NCBI GenBank assembly: GCA_035236585.1
Contig: CP141132.1
Span: 18,947,945 to 19,011,944, forward strand
DNA: 64,000 nucleotides
Origin: Warburgia ugandensis
Taxonomy: Eukaryota; Streptophyta; Magnoliopsida; Canellales; Canellaceae
Direction of reading: 5' to 3'
The stretch's first letter is position 1. Each line of letters opens with the position of its first letter. Shown here piece by piece: positions 48,775 through 61,451 of the stretch. A program made the translations under genes and the position numbers. The notes under the pieces are model-generated. The model was given only the letters and a program-made list of their open reading frames with translations, made no database searches and had not been told where the DNA came from.

Positions 48775-50190
48775 CCTAAGACATCTTCAGCCACTTTCTT
48801 AATGGACTCGGCCATATTAGTCCACATGGTAATTATTTCTATTTCATAGTTTCAGTTTCCTTCTACCACCAACTTATTTGCAAATGAGGTTATTTTATCT
48901 CCTTTTAAGTTCCACCACTTAGTTTTTAGATACCTATTAAATTCATTTCCTTACTTTCATTAGTTTTTGGATACCTATTAAGTTAATTTCCTTTCTTTAA
49001 TCTTTTAATATAGATATTCATAACCATTAACCTATGTTGTGAGGTAAAACTCTCATCAGGTATCACTTTACAATCCTTACACATTGATCTTTCAATATTC
49101 CTAAGTAGAAAAGGTTTATTTGGCTTTTGTAAGGACTGCTTTTAAAGGTTATTAAGTGTTCATCCATCTTCTTAAAGAATGTATTTGCAATGACCAAGTT
49201 ATATGCTAAACCAAAATCGAGGATAGTTTCCTCCATCTTATTTCGTTCTCCCATACCATACCCTTCATGTATTCTATCATATCCTTCCTTTTCTTTTCCT
49301 ACATGGCTATTTAAGTCTGTTCCTATACTATCCCCTCAATGTTGGAAATTTCTTGCATGACTCCCTCCATATCTATCCAAAACTATCTCTTGATTACATC
49401 TTCTAACCCTACTTGTGGTGTGGAAGCACTTATAGCATTTATGATATGCTCTCCTAGAACAAATTTTATTATTATAATTCTATCAATGATTCTTTTAACA
49501 TCCATAACTCTATCCTTTAATTCTTTAGCCACTATTATTGCTACACCATTTTTGTTATTATCCTTTCCTATTTACCAGAGTTTATAACCATTGATTTCTC
49601 TAGTTTTAGCCTCTTTCCACTTGGTTTCTTAGAAACAAGTGACTTTGACTCTCCTACGTTTCATGGTATCTTATAAATTTAGACTCTTACCTATCAATGT
49701 CCCTATATTCCATGTGGAGATATGAATCTTATGCTCTTGAGATAGACTATTTACCTGTGCACTTCTCACCTCCTTGGCATGAACCCATGCCCACTTTTCA
49801 TTGCACCTAGGTTCTAATGCAACTCATTACTTCCAAGGGGATGCTCTAGCAGCCCCTACCCATTTTCCACTACACCCAGGAACCGATGTAGTGCATTGCT
49901 TCTGGGGGAATAGCTTAACAACCCTTGTCCATTTTCCACTGCACTTGGGATCTGATGCAACATGTCACTTATAGGAATCGCCCTAGCTTAAGGGAATGTT
50001 AATTTTCAATTCATGTCATGTTAAGGTTGCCATATTTTAAAGAAGATGGAGATAATTTTAATTATCTTCTCTTCTTACTTACAAACTAGTATACAAATGC
50101 ATATTCATTTGCAAGTAGGAAAAAATAACAAAATCAAAATCATCTTCAACTTCTTCCTTGGCGGCTGGCACCTGATGCAAGATCCTCCTT
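48775..50190 (-). mobile_element. RTE-clade LINE, copy 2, lacking the RT half
   Basis: Co-linear with 36,446-37,917 of copy 1: 5' hairpin unit, 69-bp repeats (about 49,800-49,985) and endonuclease with ATWNI-type start near 49,710. The frame 49,254-49,063 has ILDFGLAYNLVIANTFFKKM and DEHLITF. It stops at about 48,775, a position equivalent to the end of the endonuclease region, so RT, C-terminal region and tail are missing. It also has only one of the two hairpin units. A 46-bp tandem duplication with 'ttagtttttggatacctatt' lies at 48,917-48,999. Frames and stops are broken as in copy 1 but at other places. Confidence 0.85.
49063..49715 (-). pseudogene. LINE endonuclease of copy 2, broken
   Basis: Same block order as copy 1, with the ILDFGLAYNLVIANTFFKKM block well kept. 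The QIDFFL block has become QINLFYL through a substitution and a frameshift near 49,110. The plus frame at 49,339-49,587 is the antisense shadow of this domain. Confidence 0.82.
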
Positions 50191-50914
50191 TTTCATCTTG
50201 GCTTAGGGCTGGAATTGACACCACAAACTTCTATAAAATTAAGAGCAATATTCAAATAATAACTCTTGGTAATTGACCAAATCAAAGAATATTCTCGGAG
50301 TAAGAATTATGTAAAATAAAGAAAAATTGAAACTTATATATAACTCTCAAAAGAATGAGTGTTTGCAAAACTCACATGGGTCATAATTCTACATTGATCT
50401 TCTTTAAGATCTCTACATCATAATTACATATCAATCTAGAATATGTACATACATGTGACTGTATGAAAATGTGATATGAGATTAGCTTCTATGAAATGCT
50501 TTAGAAAATCAATAAAATAATGAACTAAACGTATATCATTCTATTAATAAGCTAAAGATGAAATAAAATGACTAGACTTTAGATATCCAATTCTCATCAT
50601 TATATACAAACTAATCTTAAAACTCAAAAATATTTTCAAAATAGCTCAAATTTTCATTTTTTATGAAATAAAAAAACTATAAATGAAAATGAATTTTCCA
50701 AAATTCTACACTCCCCAACCTAAGTGAAATATTATCCTCAATATTTAAAATGTAGGATGATGATAATGTTTCAAGAAATATAGAAATGAGAGATGTAAAA
50801 ATGAAAGTTCTAAAAAACAATGATATAAAAATACTATAGATGGAAATTTTATAGTGAAACATGATCCTCTCAATCTTAGTAAACATAATCTATCCTTGGG
50901 TCCCGTGTGAAAAT
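50191..50914 (-). mobile_element. Interior of element Y (3' untranslated part, minus)
   Basis: On the minus strand 50,744-50,690 reads ATATTGAGGATAATATttca cttaggttgggg, the counterpart of B's ACATTGAGGACAATGT motif and following G-rich stretch. The rest is AT-rich without coding frames. It ends where a plus LTR appears to start at 50,915. Confidence 0.65.
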
Positions 50915-52440
50915 TGTCATAGCCTGGTTTTTCTAAAAAATATTTGAAAATTCATTTAGAAAATAGCAAATATTTTCTTTATTTTATAGAATTAGAAAAC
51001 ATATAATATGTATTTATTTAAAAAAATCCCACCTTAAAACTAGCTCCCACTATTAGTATATCTTCCCATATAATTTAAAATAGAAAGAGCACGATAAATT
51101 AAATCAACATGCCAAAGGATCTGCTGATCACAACATAAACTAATATTAAAAAAACACATATTTGAATGGTCACTTGAGGTTTACAATGCTCTAAAATCAA
51201 CCTTCAACTTATAAACCAAAATTCTAAACATACTCTATTACAGATTCATTAGTCTATCAAAATAAACATCTTGTCGATCAAATACATCTAAATTGCTCAA
51301 GTCACCCAGCTACTGCAGCTCCTCCTCCCTTGCTCTCCACCTCATTGACGTCTTTCTTGAAGTATTTTGTAGGAGGGTGAGCAAGAAACACTCACCATGG
51401 AATAATATTAATAGCCACTAGTTCGCCCAAAATAAAAGGCAACTAGTGGTATATACATATACGTGTAAGTATGTTTACATACTAAGGCATACATGTAACT
51501 ACTAAGTAAGAGAGAGAGATAATAATTCAAACTTTAAGAATAATTTAGAAAATTACCCACTAATTCTATGTAAACAAAGAATGTAATAATCAAGTGCATT
51601 TCTGCATGGATGAGTTGATTCAAGTTTAAACATGCTAATATGATGCTTATGAATTTAAAATCAAGCTATTTGAATGCCTCATTTACAAGTAAACCAACAA
51701 TTGGCAAAACTAAGGGAATGCAATGTGCTACATTTCATACTTTATTTAAGAAAATCTGCAAGGGGTTTCACAAATATTCTCACCAAATTCAAAGAGAACT
51801 CATACATGACATACGGGGTGGCAATTTAGTCCTGTCATGGGGATGCTGGCAACTCCTATCCTGCCAACAGACACATCTCACATTGTCCAGATGAAGTAGA
51901 CCATCCAATTCTTGAGGTTGACCTAGCATGATCAACATGCACCACAATATATTAGAGACTCCTATGCTTGTCTGCACTACTGTTACCCTCAGCACTATCT
52001 TACGTTCCCATGGATACCAGCGGTAGTATGCACCAAGCCCCATGTGTGGTTAATCGGCCACACCCAGTGTAGTCCCCATGCTAACTACTCTTTCAAAAAC
52101 TCCTCCCAAGCTGGTATCAATCACAATACTAGAGGGCATGGCTCAACTACTCCTCCTAGTATAGGATCTCAGACCTTATAGCTGCACAAAGCAAACTTGC
52201 CTCTAGGGAACCCATCTACTCATTTTGTATGCTAAATGATCCCCCAAATATTGATCAAATTCAACAAACGGCCTTACAACTACTCTATGTGCACTTGCTT
52301 AGGGGTTGACCTTCTCGAACCACCTCCTAAGTAGTCCCCCAAAAATATCGATCAAATATGTCTGAAGGCCTTACAGCTACTCCATGAGTGCTTACCTAAA
52401 ATCCTGGCTAGTAAATAAATAGTTCCAAATCAAGTGTTTG
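50915..52440 (+). mobile_element. Probable LTR remnant with satellite-like repeats
   Basis: It begins TGTCATAGCCTGGTTTTTCT, a typical gypsy LTR opening, and contains 'gagcaagaaacactcaccat' and GC-richer phrases. At 52,130-52,420 there are degenerate copies of the 58-bp repeat ('gaccttatagctgcacaaag', 'gccttacagctactccatga'). The end and target duplication were not found, so orientation and family are provisional. The paired frames at 51,640-52,043 show no domain. Confidence 0.45.
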
Positions 52441-54190
52441 TAATACATTGAATTTTTATTTTTTTAATTTTCACCTACCTATGCATAAGTGAGATACTCA
52501 AAATGTTAAAATGACATTTATGGAGTTTTTTGTGAAACTATGTAGCGCTCCTCACGAATCAATGCTTTTAACTGTAGTTTTCCTATGTTGTCAACCCATT
52601 TTCTTGTCAATGCTATATTTTCATTTACTTGGCATTCTACATAAAGCTAAGTGAAAAGAATCAAACCCGCTCATGTTACCTACAAACTCCTCCTTACACA
52701 CCCATAACTAAACATAAGTAATATCCTACAAGTCAAAATAATCACAACTCAAAAGAGTAGATAACATGTTGATTTGGGGTTTGTATATGCTTATTCTACC
52801 CATGCTAATCTACAAGTAGCGTGCTAGAAGATTTTACTAAACTGTGGTCCTATCTTGAGGCTTAATAAGGTGGCTTACTTTGTTAGTAACTTATGGCCTT
52901 GATCTAGCCTTTATTTCTTGTGATGACACATCTAGTATATTAGTGGCTTTTAGAGTTGGATTTCCTTATACCTTTATTTCACATGTTTTAAAATGTTTTT
53001 TGTGAAGGTGGTTAGAAGATTCTAGCCTACAAAAGTGAAGATTTACATTTCCTAAATTTTCAATCAACAACTAGGCCATCCAACCTCAAGTAGAGTCTAA
53101 GCTCTTGCAAACATTCCTACTGCCCTACAGGAACTTATCGTAGAAATTAAACAAGGTGTAGATTTAAGTACAATGTAGTGTACCCACTCTTTCCTTGTTC
53201 TATCTATCCACCTTTCCCCTATCCTAAGTATCAAAGTTTATTGAAACTTTTCCTAAGTTTTTAAGGTGCTTTAAACTCTCATCTATGCTTAGTTTTCACA
53301 TGCATATCTGCAAGTTCCAACAAGATGTGTGTTATACTAAGTATGAAAAGGTCGCAATATAGTTACAAATGTGATGCATTTTCTAGACCCAAACTAGGGT
53401 AAGCTAATTGTCATGAGTCAACAAGGATATGTTACTTGGGTCTTGATATAGTTACATCCTTCAATTAATTTCAACGCAAAAACATGCTACTTCTTACAGT
53501 TTTCTGCAAGGTAACCTTCCTTCAATTATAAGCATTTCAACCCACATCTCTTATCATTATTTGGATGTTTCTCACATGATCTTAAACACGTTCATTCATA
53601 GGTTAAATGTCTTCAAATAACTCCTTGTTTCCCATCAATTTCAATGTAGTATTGATCCCCAAAGGAGAGGGAAATTACAAATCAATTTCCTAGTTGAAAC
53701 CTGTAGGAGATTGCTCCCCTTTCCCACCTCATCCACTCTACCTTTTGGGATGAAATTGGGTGAGGGTCTTGTTTTTGAAACTTCCCTAGTTTTGTCTTCA
53801 CATCATGTACATTCAAGCTATTCAATATAAGGTAGAAATAACATAACATTTAAGATGTTTATCATGCTCAAGACATCAATTTCCTATTCAAAACTTGTAG
53901 GAAATTATGGCAGGTTCATACCCCATTTCTCATCATCTATTCCATATAATTTAACATGTTTTTAACCAACTCAATCACCATGGTCACCACTAAGATAGTC
54001 CATCCATAACAGGAATCAAAAACCACATTTCACCATCTCTTTTCCAAGAGGATCCAAACATCTTTTTTCCTACACAAATAGTGTAGTCAAAACATGTCTA
54101 AATTCTGCACTTTTTTCCTATCATCTCCACTCAATTGCTTCCCTTACATGGTTCTCTTTCCCTTCATCATTCTCAAACACATCCATATCA
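52441..54190. other. Unassigned stretch
   Basis: No frame over 60 codons in either direction and no motif recognised. 'aatttcctagttgaaacctgtaggaga' at about 53,688 and 'aatttcctattcaaaacttgtaggaaa' at 53,879 form a diverged direct repeat. By position it may cover the missing RNase H/integrase part of element Y. Confidence 0.4.
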
Positions 54191-54199
54191 AGTTCTTGT

Positions 54200-54945
54200 A
54201 AAGTTTAGTTCTTATCAAGATGGAAATGCAAGAATTATAGATATTACAAAAATATAGTGGTGCATCACCTAGTTTAGCACTAAATTTTCCTCCTTCCAAT
54301 GATAATAAACTTTTCTTAAGTTTTCAAAACATTTTTTAACTAATCACCGAAAACAAAAAAAAATTCATCCACAAAGACCTCTAGAAGTCACTCTACCATG
54401 TCACTAAAAATACGTACATGCATCTATGAAAAGTGGTAAAAGCATTAAACAATCCAAATGGCATTCTTTTCTAAGAAAAAGCGCCAAGAGAACAAGTATA
54501 AGAGATCTATTTATGATCCTTAGCTACAATTTTCATATGTTTATATCCAAAATACCCATCTTAGAAACAATAGAACTTGTCTCTTGCAACCCTTCCTAAC
54601 ATCCAATCAACAAAGGGCAAAGGAAAGTGGTCATTCTTATTGACAACATTCAACTTTCTATAATCAATGCACATACCCCAACTTGTGATAACTCTCGTAG
54701 GAATGAATTCACTATTGGAATTTTTTTATCATTGTCACTCTAGACTTCCTTGGAACCACTTGAACTGGACACACCCATTTATTGTCACTTATGGGGTGAA
54801 TAATCCTCACATCACTCAATTTAATGATTTCTTCTTGAACCACTTCTTTCATATTGGGGTTCAATCTATGTTGCAGTTGAGAACATGGTTTGACATCATC
54901 ATCCAAATAAATCATATGGGTATTGATTAAAGGTTTAATATCCAT
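54200..54945 (-). pseudogene. pol: Reverse transcriptase of element Y
   Basis: The frame 54,945-54,712 reads LQHRLNPNMKEVVQEEIIKL, then IIHPISDNKWVCPVQVVPRK. It continues in another frame with PTRVITSWGMCIDYRKLNVV (about 54,700-54,640), then DGYFGY and RMPFGLFNA. The catalytic block near 54,364-54,375 is FVDE where an intact copy has F/Y-x-DD. KKCFENL and WKEENLVLN follow. These are blocks 1-6 of Athila/Tat-type RT in the right order. Stops and frameshifts throughout; RNase H and integrase not recognised further on. Confidence 0.88.
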
Positions 54946-55430
54946 TATATCTACAACAGTTCATCTTATAGCTCCTTTGTGTTCATTTAAAGTGTCTATT
55001 AATTGTTCCTTCTAAGATGCTTCTAATTGGTAGAAAATTATTGCAGGAAAAGTCTCTTTTTCTCTTAAATATGCATACTTGACCTCAGATGGCAGATATT
55101 TTAATTCAAGCTTAGGAGGTTCAATTGAAGATGGAATGGGAGTGGACTTACTTTTAGGAATTCCTCAAAATGAGGTTTCTAGCTTTCTATGTCCTTGATC
55201 GGAACATAATCAAGGAAGTCATTAACTTCCTCTATTAACACATCATCATTTAACTCATTAAAATGGGCCTCCCATGGGTCTAATAAGGAAGATGAAAGAA
55301 AATGATCTTGCGAAAGTGAATTTATCATGTTTACACTATGCATGTCTACCCCAACCCCGAGGCCATGGTTTAGTGTAATAAAATATTGCAATTGGTTCAA
55401 GCGAGGCCTACATGGCTCTTTATTTTAGCA
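54946..55430 (-). pseudogene. pol: Linker between protease and RT in element Y
   Basis: The frame 55,400-55,179 ends with ELNDDVLIEEVNDFLDYVPI. Downstream, another frame reads PPKLELKYLPSEVKYAYL (near 55,110), the usual 'PPKLELKxLPxxLKYAFL' before gypsy RT in this group. The IEEVNDFLD block is shared with the frame of element B. The protease that should precede it at 55,430-56,000 is not recognisable. Confidence 0.8.
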
Positions 55431-56073
55431 TATATCATAGTAGAAGTAACAACAAAGCTAGATGCTCTTGTCATGTGCAAGGCATGTTTTAGATGGTGAA
55501 AATGAAATGCTCAAGTCTACCCAAAATTTGGTAGTCACCTCTATTTTTTGGACTTGCATTTAAATCATGTAATGTAGTTCACTTGATAAATAATAGCATA
55601 GTTTTAAAATTCACCAAAAGAGACTCAGTCTCCTCACAATCCATTAATTGTGAATCAAATCAACTATGACTCATGTTTACCAAACCCAGAGTTGTAAGTA
55701 AAATTCATGAACATATTAGCAACTTAAAGATTGTGAACATCAGAATCATATACATGGACTTGTTCATCAAATTATAATGGTATATATCATGTCCATCACT
55801 ATACATATATAATACAAAACACTATAATAACATCCAGTCAAGCATTGCTAGCCACTAATAAGCAACTTTCCTTTGTCCTCTGGGCTTGTACCAGAAAAAA
55901 ATGATAATATGAGTTACAAAACCCTATAAACAAAAAGAACTAAACCCAAGGATATTATATGATTGTTATACAACATAGCTCAATCCACCTCCATACTCAA
56001 ATCATGGAACTTCAATTTTTCGTTTATCAGATAATTAAGCTAAGTCAAGAGCATGTACTATTAGATATAACAT
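55431..56073. other. Unassigned AT-rich stretch
   Basis: No gene recognised. It may be decayed gag/protease of element Y, by position only. Confidence 0.4.
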
Positions 56074-59000
56074 TGATGGGTATAGAAATGTTACATACAT
56101 ATCCCTATATATAGAAGTTTTAGGTCCAAAAATCACTTAATTATCACTAATTAGGACTAGGTCTACTGTTTCGCAAGGATACAAATGTAAAAATTGCATG
56201 GAATTGCCAATTTTAGCCTGAAAAGAGCAATTTCATGTTCCAAAGCTACATTGAGGAGCCATACATGCTAAATGAAGTCCTAGAGGTTTAAAAAGATAAT
56301 TGGGTGTCACTATCAATGTCAAAATAGGCAAAAACCCTGTATTCAACTTCTATTCAAATGAGGATAAAAGGGTGGCGAATTCCTATGCATGGGGGCATGC
56401 AGACATGTGAACACCCTTGAAAGCATGAAAGAAGCTCAAATCATATACATTGGAATCATATACAATGAAAGCTTCTTAGAAGAAAAAAAAAAAAGATAAA
56501 AGGGGCCCACATGAAGACTTTTTACCTTTGTTTTTTTCTCTCCTACTCAACCAAAGGAAAAGAATCAACCAATGATTGGAAGCTTGATCCAAACAAGATA
56601 TTAAAGTACAATTGGTCCACATGTGCATATGCAGATCTACAAGGATCAAGGCCATTTATCCTAGGGAAATCTAATTTCATGGTGGAGAAGAAATGATGTT
56701 GAAGGAAGGTTCATGGTAAGTGCCTAAATTTGCATAAAAACCACACAAAATAGTTACCCATGTGTTACAAAGTGATAGGATAAATTAGGGTTTCAATCAA
56801 AATTTGTAATGCATGCATCTTTTGACCTAATGACTCAAAATTGTAATATTTTTTCGGTTAGGATCCTAATGAGAGGCAAGTATGTGATTAATCATATTAT
56901 TTTTAGCATTTAATTAGAGTTTTTAATTTTTGTAGGAAGTGAGATGGTGTTCTAATGGTTGAGATAAATCAAGATGAACATTGAAGATAAAGATCAAAAG
57001 ATTGAGTCAAAGCTTAAGAATCATCAATCCAACATGAGATCAAGGTCAAGACCAGTCAATGTATGCAGCTAAAGGAGCCAAAAGTGACCAAAGTAGACCC
57101 ATTAAGCAAACCATGCATTTCCACGAACTTTACATGGGAACCATTCAAACCACCTTAGCCATATAAGCCATGAGAAAAGGTGACAAGCTAAGGAATTTAA
57201 ACCAAACAATTGAAGCCACTCAAGCCAAGGGATTGAGCTATGAAGCCAAGCTAACAGAGCTATCTAAGCCAGTCATAAAGCCTAGCTAAGGAAGCCCTCA
57301 AAATTAGCCATCAAAGCCATATAAGCTAAGCTAAGTGGAAGGCCATGATTGGTGGAGAAGTTAAAGGATTATTAATGAGATTCTAAGTGAAAATTTGAGG
57401 GAAAATTCATTAGGATAAATTGGCATGTGGACCAATAGGATGAGACCCTTCTATTTTTCACATTTTTTCATTATTTTTCACTTTTTTTCTCACTTTCTAC
57501 CTCACCAATAGGATGCACCACGAATTTCACTTTCCATTCAAGAGCCCTACTATTCTAAGACTCCTCCACCTTCCAAAACTCCCATCACAACCAACCTATC
57601 CCCACTTCCTAGGAAATTACTTAGCCAATCAAAATTTCCCACTTTATCTCACTTTCCTCTCCTTTTTCCTTCTCATCTCTTTCCTCCCACTTCTCTTTTC
57701 TCTTTCATACCTCATCCATCCACATACTCTCCATATTTTTAGGGTTTTTAACAAGTTTTGAAGGGGGAGATGCCACTTCCTAAAAAAGTTGCATCTCCCA
57801 CCTCCCCTTCAAAATGGCATCCAACATCCTACCTTGTTTCCTCTTTGAAAACCCTAGTTTAACTATCATCCTAGGCATCCAAATGACTTGTTTTCATCCC
57901 ACCATACGTCCTTCTTAGGCTACCCTAGAAAATGTAGGATAAAACTTATAAAATACCCACAAAAACCTAGGAAGAGGAACTCTTTCACTTTAAGGAAAAA
58001 GAAGCCTCCTCCATTTGGAAGGAGACGTCCTCTTCCTACTTCCCCCTCTTCTCTCTTTTTCTTGGGAATTTCATCTCCTTTGGGTGGTTGCTACTTTTTA
58101 TTAGGGTGTGTTACATCTCCTCAAGTCTTCCATACCTGGTCCTTTGGGTGTTTGATTGACCTTTCAAAGGTTGGTTCATCTTCTTTCTTCTGTTGTTTGA
58201 TCTTAGTTACTTTCAAGATAGTTAATGCTTTGCAATTCCCTTGTTTTTCCTTGCCTAAAGATTAAGATCCAAGGTTTCTTTTTCCTAGAAGTGATAGTGA
58301 AGGGAAATCATCTTGAATCTAATCTTTGCCTTTCCTCTCCATTTCCTTTTAGTGCTCTTTTGGTTTCCTTGAATCTTAGCATTGTTTCCTTAGTTTTCCT
58401 TTGAGTATTACCTTTATATGCCATTAGATTTTCCCTTAAATCTTAGGCTTGTTGGAGGAGGAATCATCATTAAGATCTGGTTTTGAATTTAGATTGAGAG
58501 AAAGCAAGGTGCGTACTCACCAAAAGTGCAATGAACCATCCATGTAAACATTAATTATTCAATAGAATTTGATCTTTCATGGAATTTCTTTGATTGATGG
58601 ATGATGCCATTTAATTTACATGTTTATCTCATAGTTGAGTTTGTTCCAGCCATTCCAAACAATCTAACTGAAAAGGAAATAAAAACCATGCATGCAATCA
58701 ATTGGTGGAACACATGGTTTTGAAGGCCTTTAGGGTATAAGTTTGTATAGCTTTGTTAACTTGATTGGCTACTCATGTTCCTTTAGCTTAATACCTCATC
58801 AAAACAAGTGTGAATTTCATTCTCAAAGTCATGTTGAAATCATGCATGCAACCCACGGTTGGAACACATGGTTTTGAATGAATTGTTGAGTGATTGATAT
58901 CTAAAAGTTGTTGCATTCAATCATGTTAGGAAAATATAGTTAGTTAAGTTGATCTTGTTTAGTTGTTAGCATGTTGTTAATTTGTTGTTAGTTATTAAAG

Positions 59001-59464
59001 TTCATTCTATTAATCTCCATTATTTCTTTATAGTTTGCACGATTAGGAAAATCGTTACCTAGTGCATGTTTCCTTAAGTTAGTTGTTTAATTTCATGTTT
59101 AGGAAAGTTGATTTGTGAAAGTAGTTAAAATTTGTGATTTTAGAAAGTTTCACTTTATGGAAGTCCTTAGTTAGGAAAGTCATGAAATTAGAAGGTTTTT
59201 AATTTAGGAAAGTGTCATTTTTAGAAGCATGTTTTAAGAAATTTTTTAATTTTAGCATGTTTCTAGTTTTTGCATAGTTTCCATGTTCATGTGCTAATTT
59301 CCATTATTACTTTAGGTTAGAGATCTATTGAATTTTGGCTATGTTAGATAGTTTAAAGTAGGGACCACTAGCATCACATTTGTTCGATTCCTCATGGGAT
59401 GAACTTCAGTAGCATGTTACACTACAACCACTTCTGGCGCTTGTGAATTAACTTTAAAATCACA
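56074..59464 (+). mobile_element. LTR of the TGAT family (plus), possibly solo
   Basis: It starts TGATGGGTATAGAAATGTTA and shares its first ~400 bases with element C's LTR. Its second half (58,300-59,464) matches the 3' half of the 21,832 LTR: 'gtttctattttt / atttccat' phrases, 'ttcctcatgggat', ending '...cttgtgaattaactttaaaatcaca'. A pyrimidine-rich tract lies at 57,460-57,720. No clear 5-bp repeat flanks it. The 125-codon frame 57,888-58,265 lies inside the LTR and has no known domain. Confidence 0.65.
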
Positions 59465-60523
59465 ATAGTTTACATGTCATATAGGCATCCCATCCATCCA
59501 AGAAAAAGTAGGTATGCTCTAAGGACTATGATAGAAGTGAATGTTGAAAAGTCAAACCAAAACCCTAAGGAAAGGAAGGTCACAACCATTCAATCTCATC
59601 CAAGGGTGCATACATCTTAGGGTTTTCTAAATCACTCACACATACACCCCTCCCAATACACATTATATACCACACCATCCTAAGCACTTACTAAACAAGA
59701 AAAACCCTAGATTGTCCCACCAACTTTTCACTTCTTTCACTCTTCTCCCCGCCAATTTCATTTCCTAGTTATTCCTTAATTTTTGTTTCTTTTCCTTTCT
59801 ATTTTTTCCCATTTTCAACCTCTACTTTTCTATTTTGAAATTCATGCATCACCGCTTTCTCCAATAGCCACTTTCATATTTTACACACCCTTCCTTCACT
59901 CCTAAGCTACCTCCTTAACCTCCCTCTCTGATTCTTTCCTTTCTTGTTTTTTTCCCTTCAACCTTAAGACTTCCCTCTTCATATTTATCTTTACCCTTCC
60001 ATCTTATTCCCTTCTACTAATCTCCCACATAGCAATTTTAATTTCATAACTCCCACTTATCCACCTTCTAATTTTGACCACAAGTCAAACCACCTTCCTT
60101 ATTCTTCTCTCTTCTTTCTCTATTGTGTAATTCTCTTTCCTAACCACCTTACCACTTACCTTCCCTTCTCCCATTCATTTGCTTATCCTACCAATGCCCA
60201 AACTTCATTCCACTTTCCAAAATTGGAATTCAATGTCCTCTTTTACTTACTTACCTTCCTTCCACCAAATCACATTCAATCTTTTCCATTCTTTCTTCCT
60301 TTTATCTTTAGATCTTAACCATTCTTCCCTAGGGCTTCCTTTCCTCAAACCTTATAAACAAGAGTTGAAAAAGAAGAAAAAGGTCTATCTGTTACCTTTC
60401 CCTTGTATATAAAAGCTAAATCTAGGTGAACTAGAGGGAAAGAGATCATCTTTGCCAAAGTTCCCCTAAGATCAGAGACAATCCATTGGAAAAGAGTTAA
60501 GGAAGCTCTTCCATCCCTACTTC

Positions 60524-60524
60524 C

Positions 60525-60579
<55 letters not shown>

Positions 60580-60581
60580 TC
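60524..60581. repeat. (CTTT)n microsatellite
   Basis: About 14 tetranucleotide units inside element D's LTR. A 7-bp repeat (cttctat, five units) follows at 60,742-60,776. The antisense frame of repeated KERK residues here is an artefact of the microsatellite. Confidence 0.93.
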
Positions 60582-60975
60582 ACCCATCTTATTCTTCTCC
60601 CATTATTTTCCATTTCATTGAATAACACCCCATTTCCCCCACATCTCTTTCACATGCATTGTACACCATTCCAATTTCACATCTAAATCTTTCCACTCTT
60701 ATTCACTTTCACATTCATTCCCTATCTTTTTAACCTTCCACCTTCTATCTTCTATCTTCTATCTTCTATCTTCAATCTTTCATTCATCTTTACTCTTTCT
60801 TTGGGATTTGGAAAAAAGAGAAAAGGAAGAACACCTTCTAGTGTTAGTCAAGGACTCTTCTAATTCCTAAGCATGGTTGAGAATTTGTTGGGTTTGTGTC
60901 ATGTTGGGTTAAGGAGATGACAAAAGCTTGGTGGTAAATTAGTGTACTTTAGGTTAAATGTAAGTGTATCGGCAC

Positions 60976-61097
60976 TTGTTGAGTAACACAATAAGAAGAC
61001 CTTAAAGTGAACTTCAAGCCCAGAAAAGAGGAAGAGAACATGCAAAGAGCCTTGCTGAGTGACACAATGAAGGACTCTTATAGCGGCCACTTCAAGG
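60976..61097 (+). repeat. ~75-bp duplicated LTR segment
   Basis: 'ttgttgagtaacacaataag ... cttcaagcc' (60,976-61,022) is repeated as 'ttgctgagtgacacaatgaa ... cttcaagga' (61,050-61,097). A single copy is in element C's LTR at 18,270-18,316. Confidence 0.78.
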
Positions 61098-61432
61098 AAG
61101 TTTCATTATGTGCTTTATTTTCCTTTTCTTTCCTTATTGTAATATTTGTAATTCAATCTCCATTAGTGAATCCCTTTAATAGTTAGTTTACTTTCTTTTC
61201 TTGCTTTATATTTTAGTTAGTTTTCGTACTTTAGTTTATTTCCTTGTTTTGAATTAGTTGTTTAGTTTAAAATTTCTCCCTTGATTTCCTTGTTGGCTAG
61301 GTTAACATAAAAAAATTTAAGTTATAATTAACTCTCATTTATTAAAGAGTTTGTGGGATTGACCTGTATTTACCAATTTTATACTTCAATGGAGTCATGC
61401 ATTTGCAAATTAATTAAGGCACACTAAGTTTT

Positions 61433-61451
61433 TGGCCCCACTTCTAAGGAC
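61433..61451 (+). other. Primer binding site of element D, tRNA-Asp type (degenerate)
   Basis: tggccccacttctaaggac after 'aagttt' corresponds to TGGCGCCGTTGCCGGGGAC with changes. It follows the common LTR tail ('tttgtgggattgacctg'). Confidence 0.75.

Noticed and set aside
57888..58265. 125-codon frame
   Set aside because: Inside an LTR; basic and pyrimidine-derived composition, no known domain.
60345..60587. Minus frame with KERK repeats
   Set aside because: Translation of the CTTT microsatellite.
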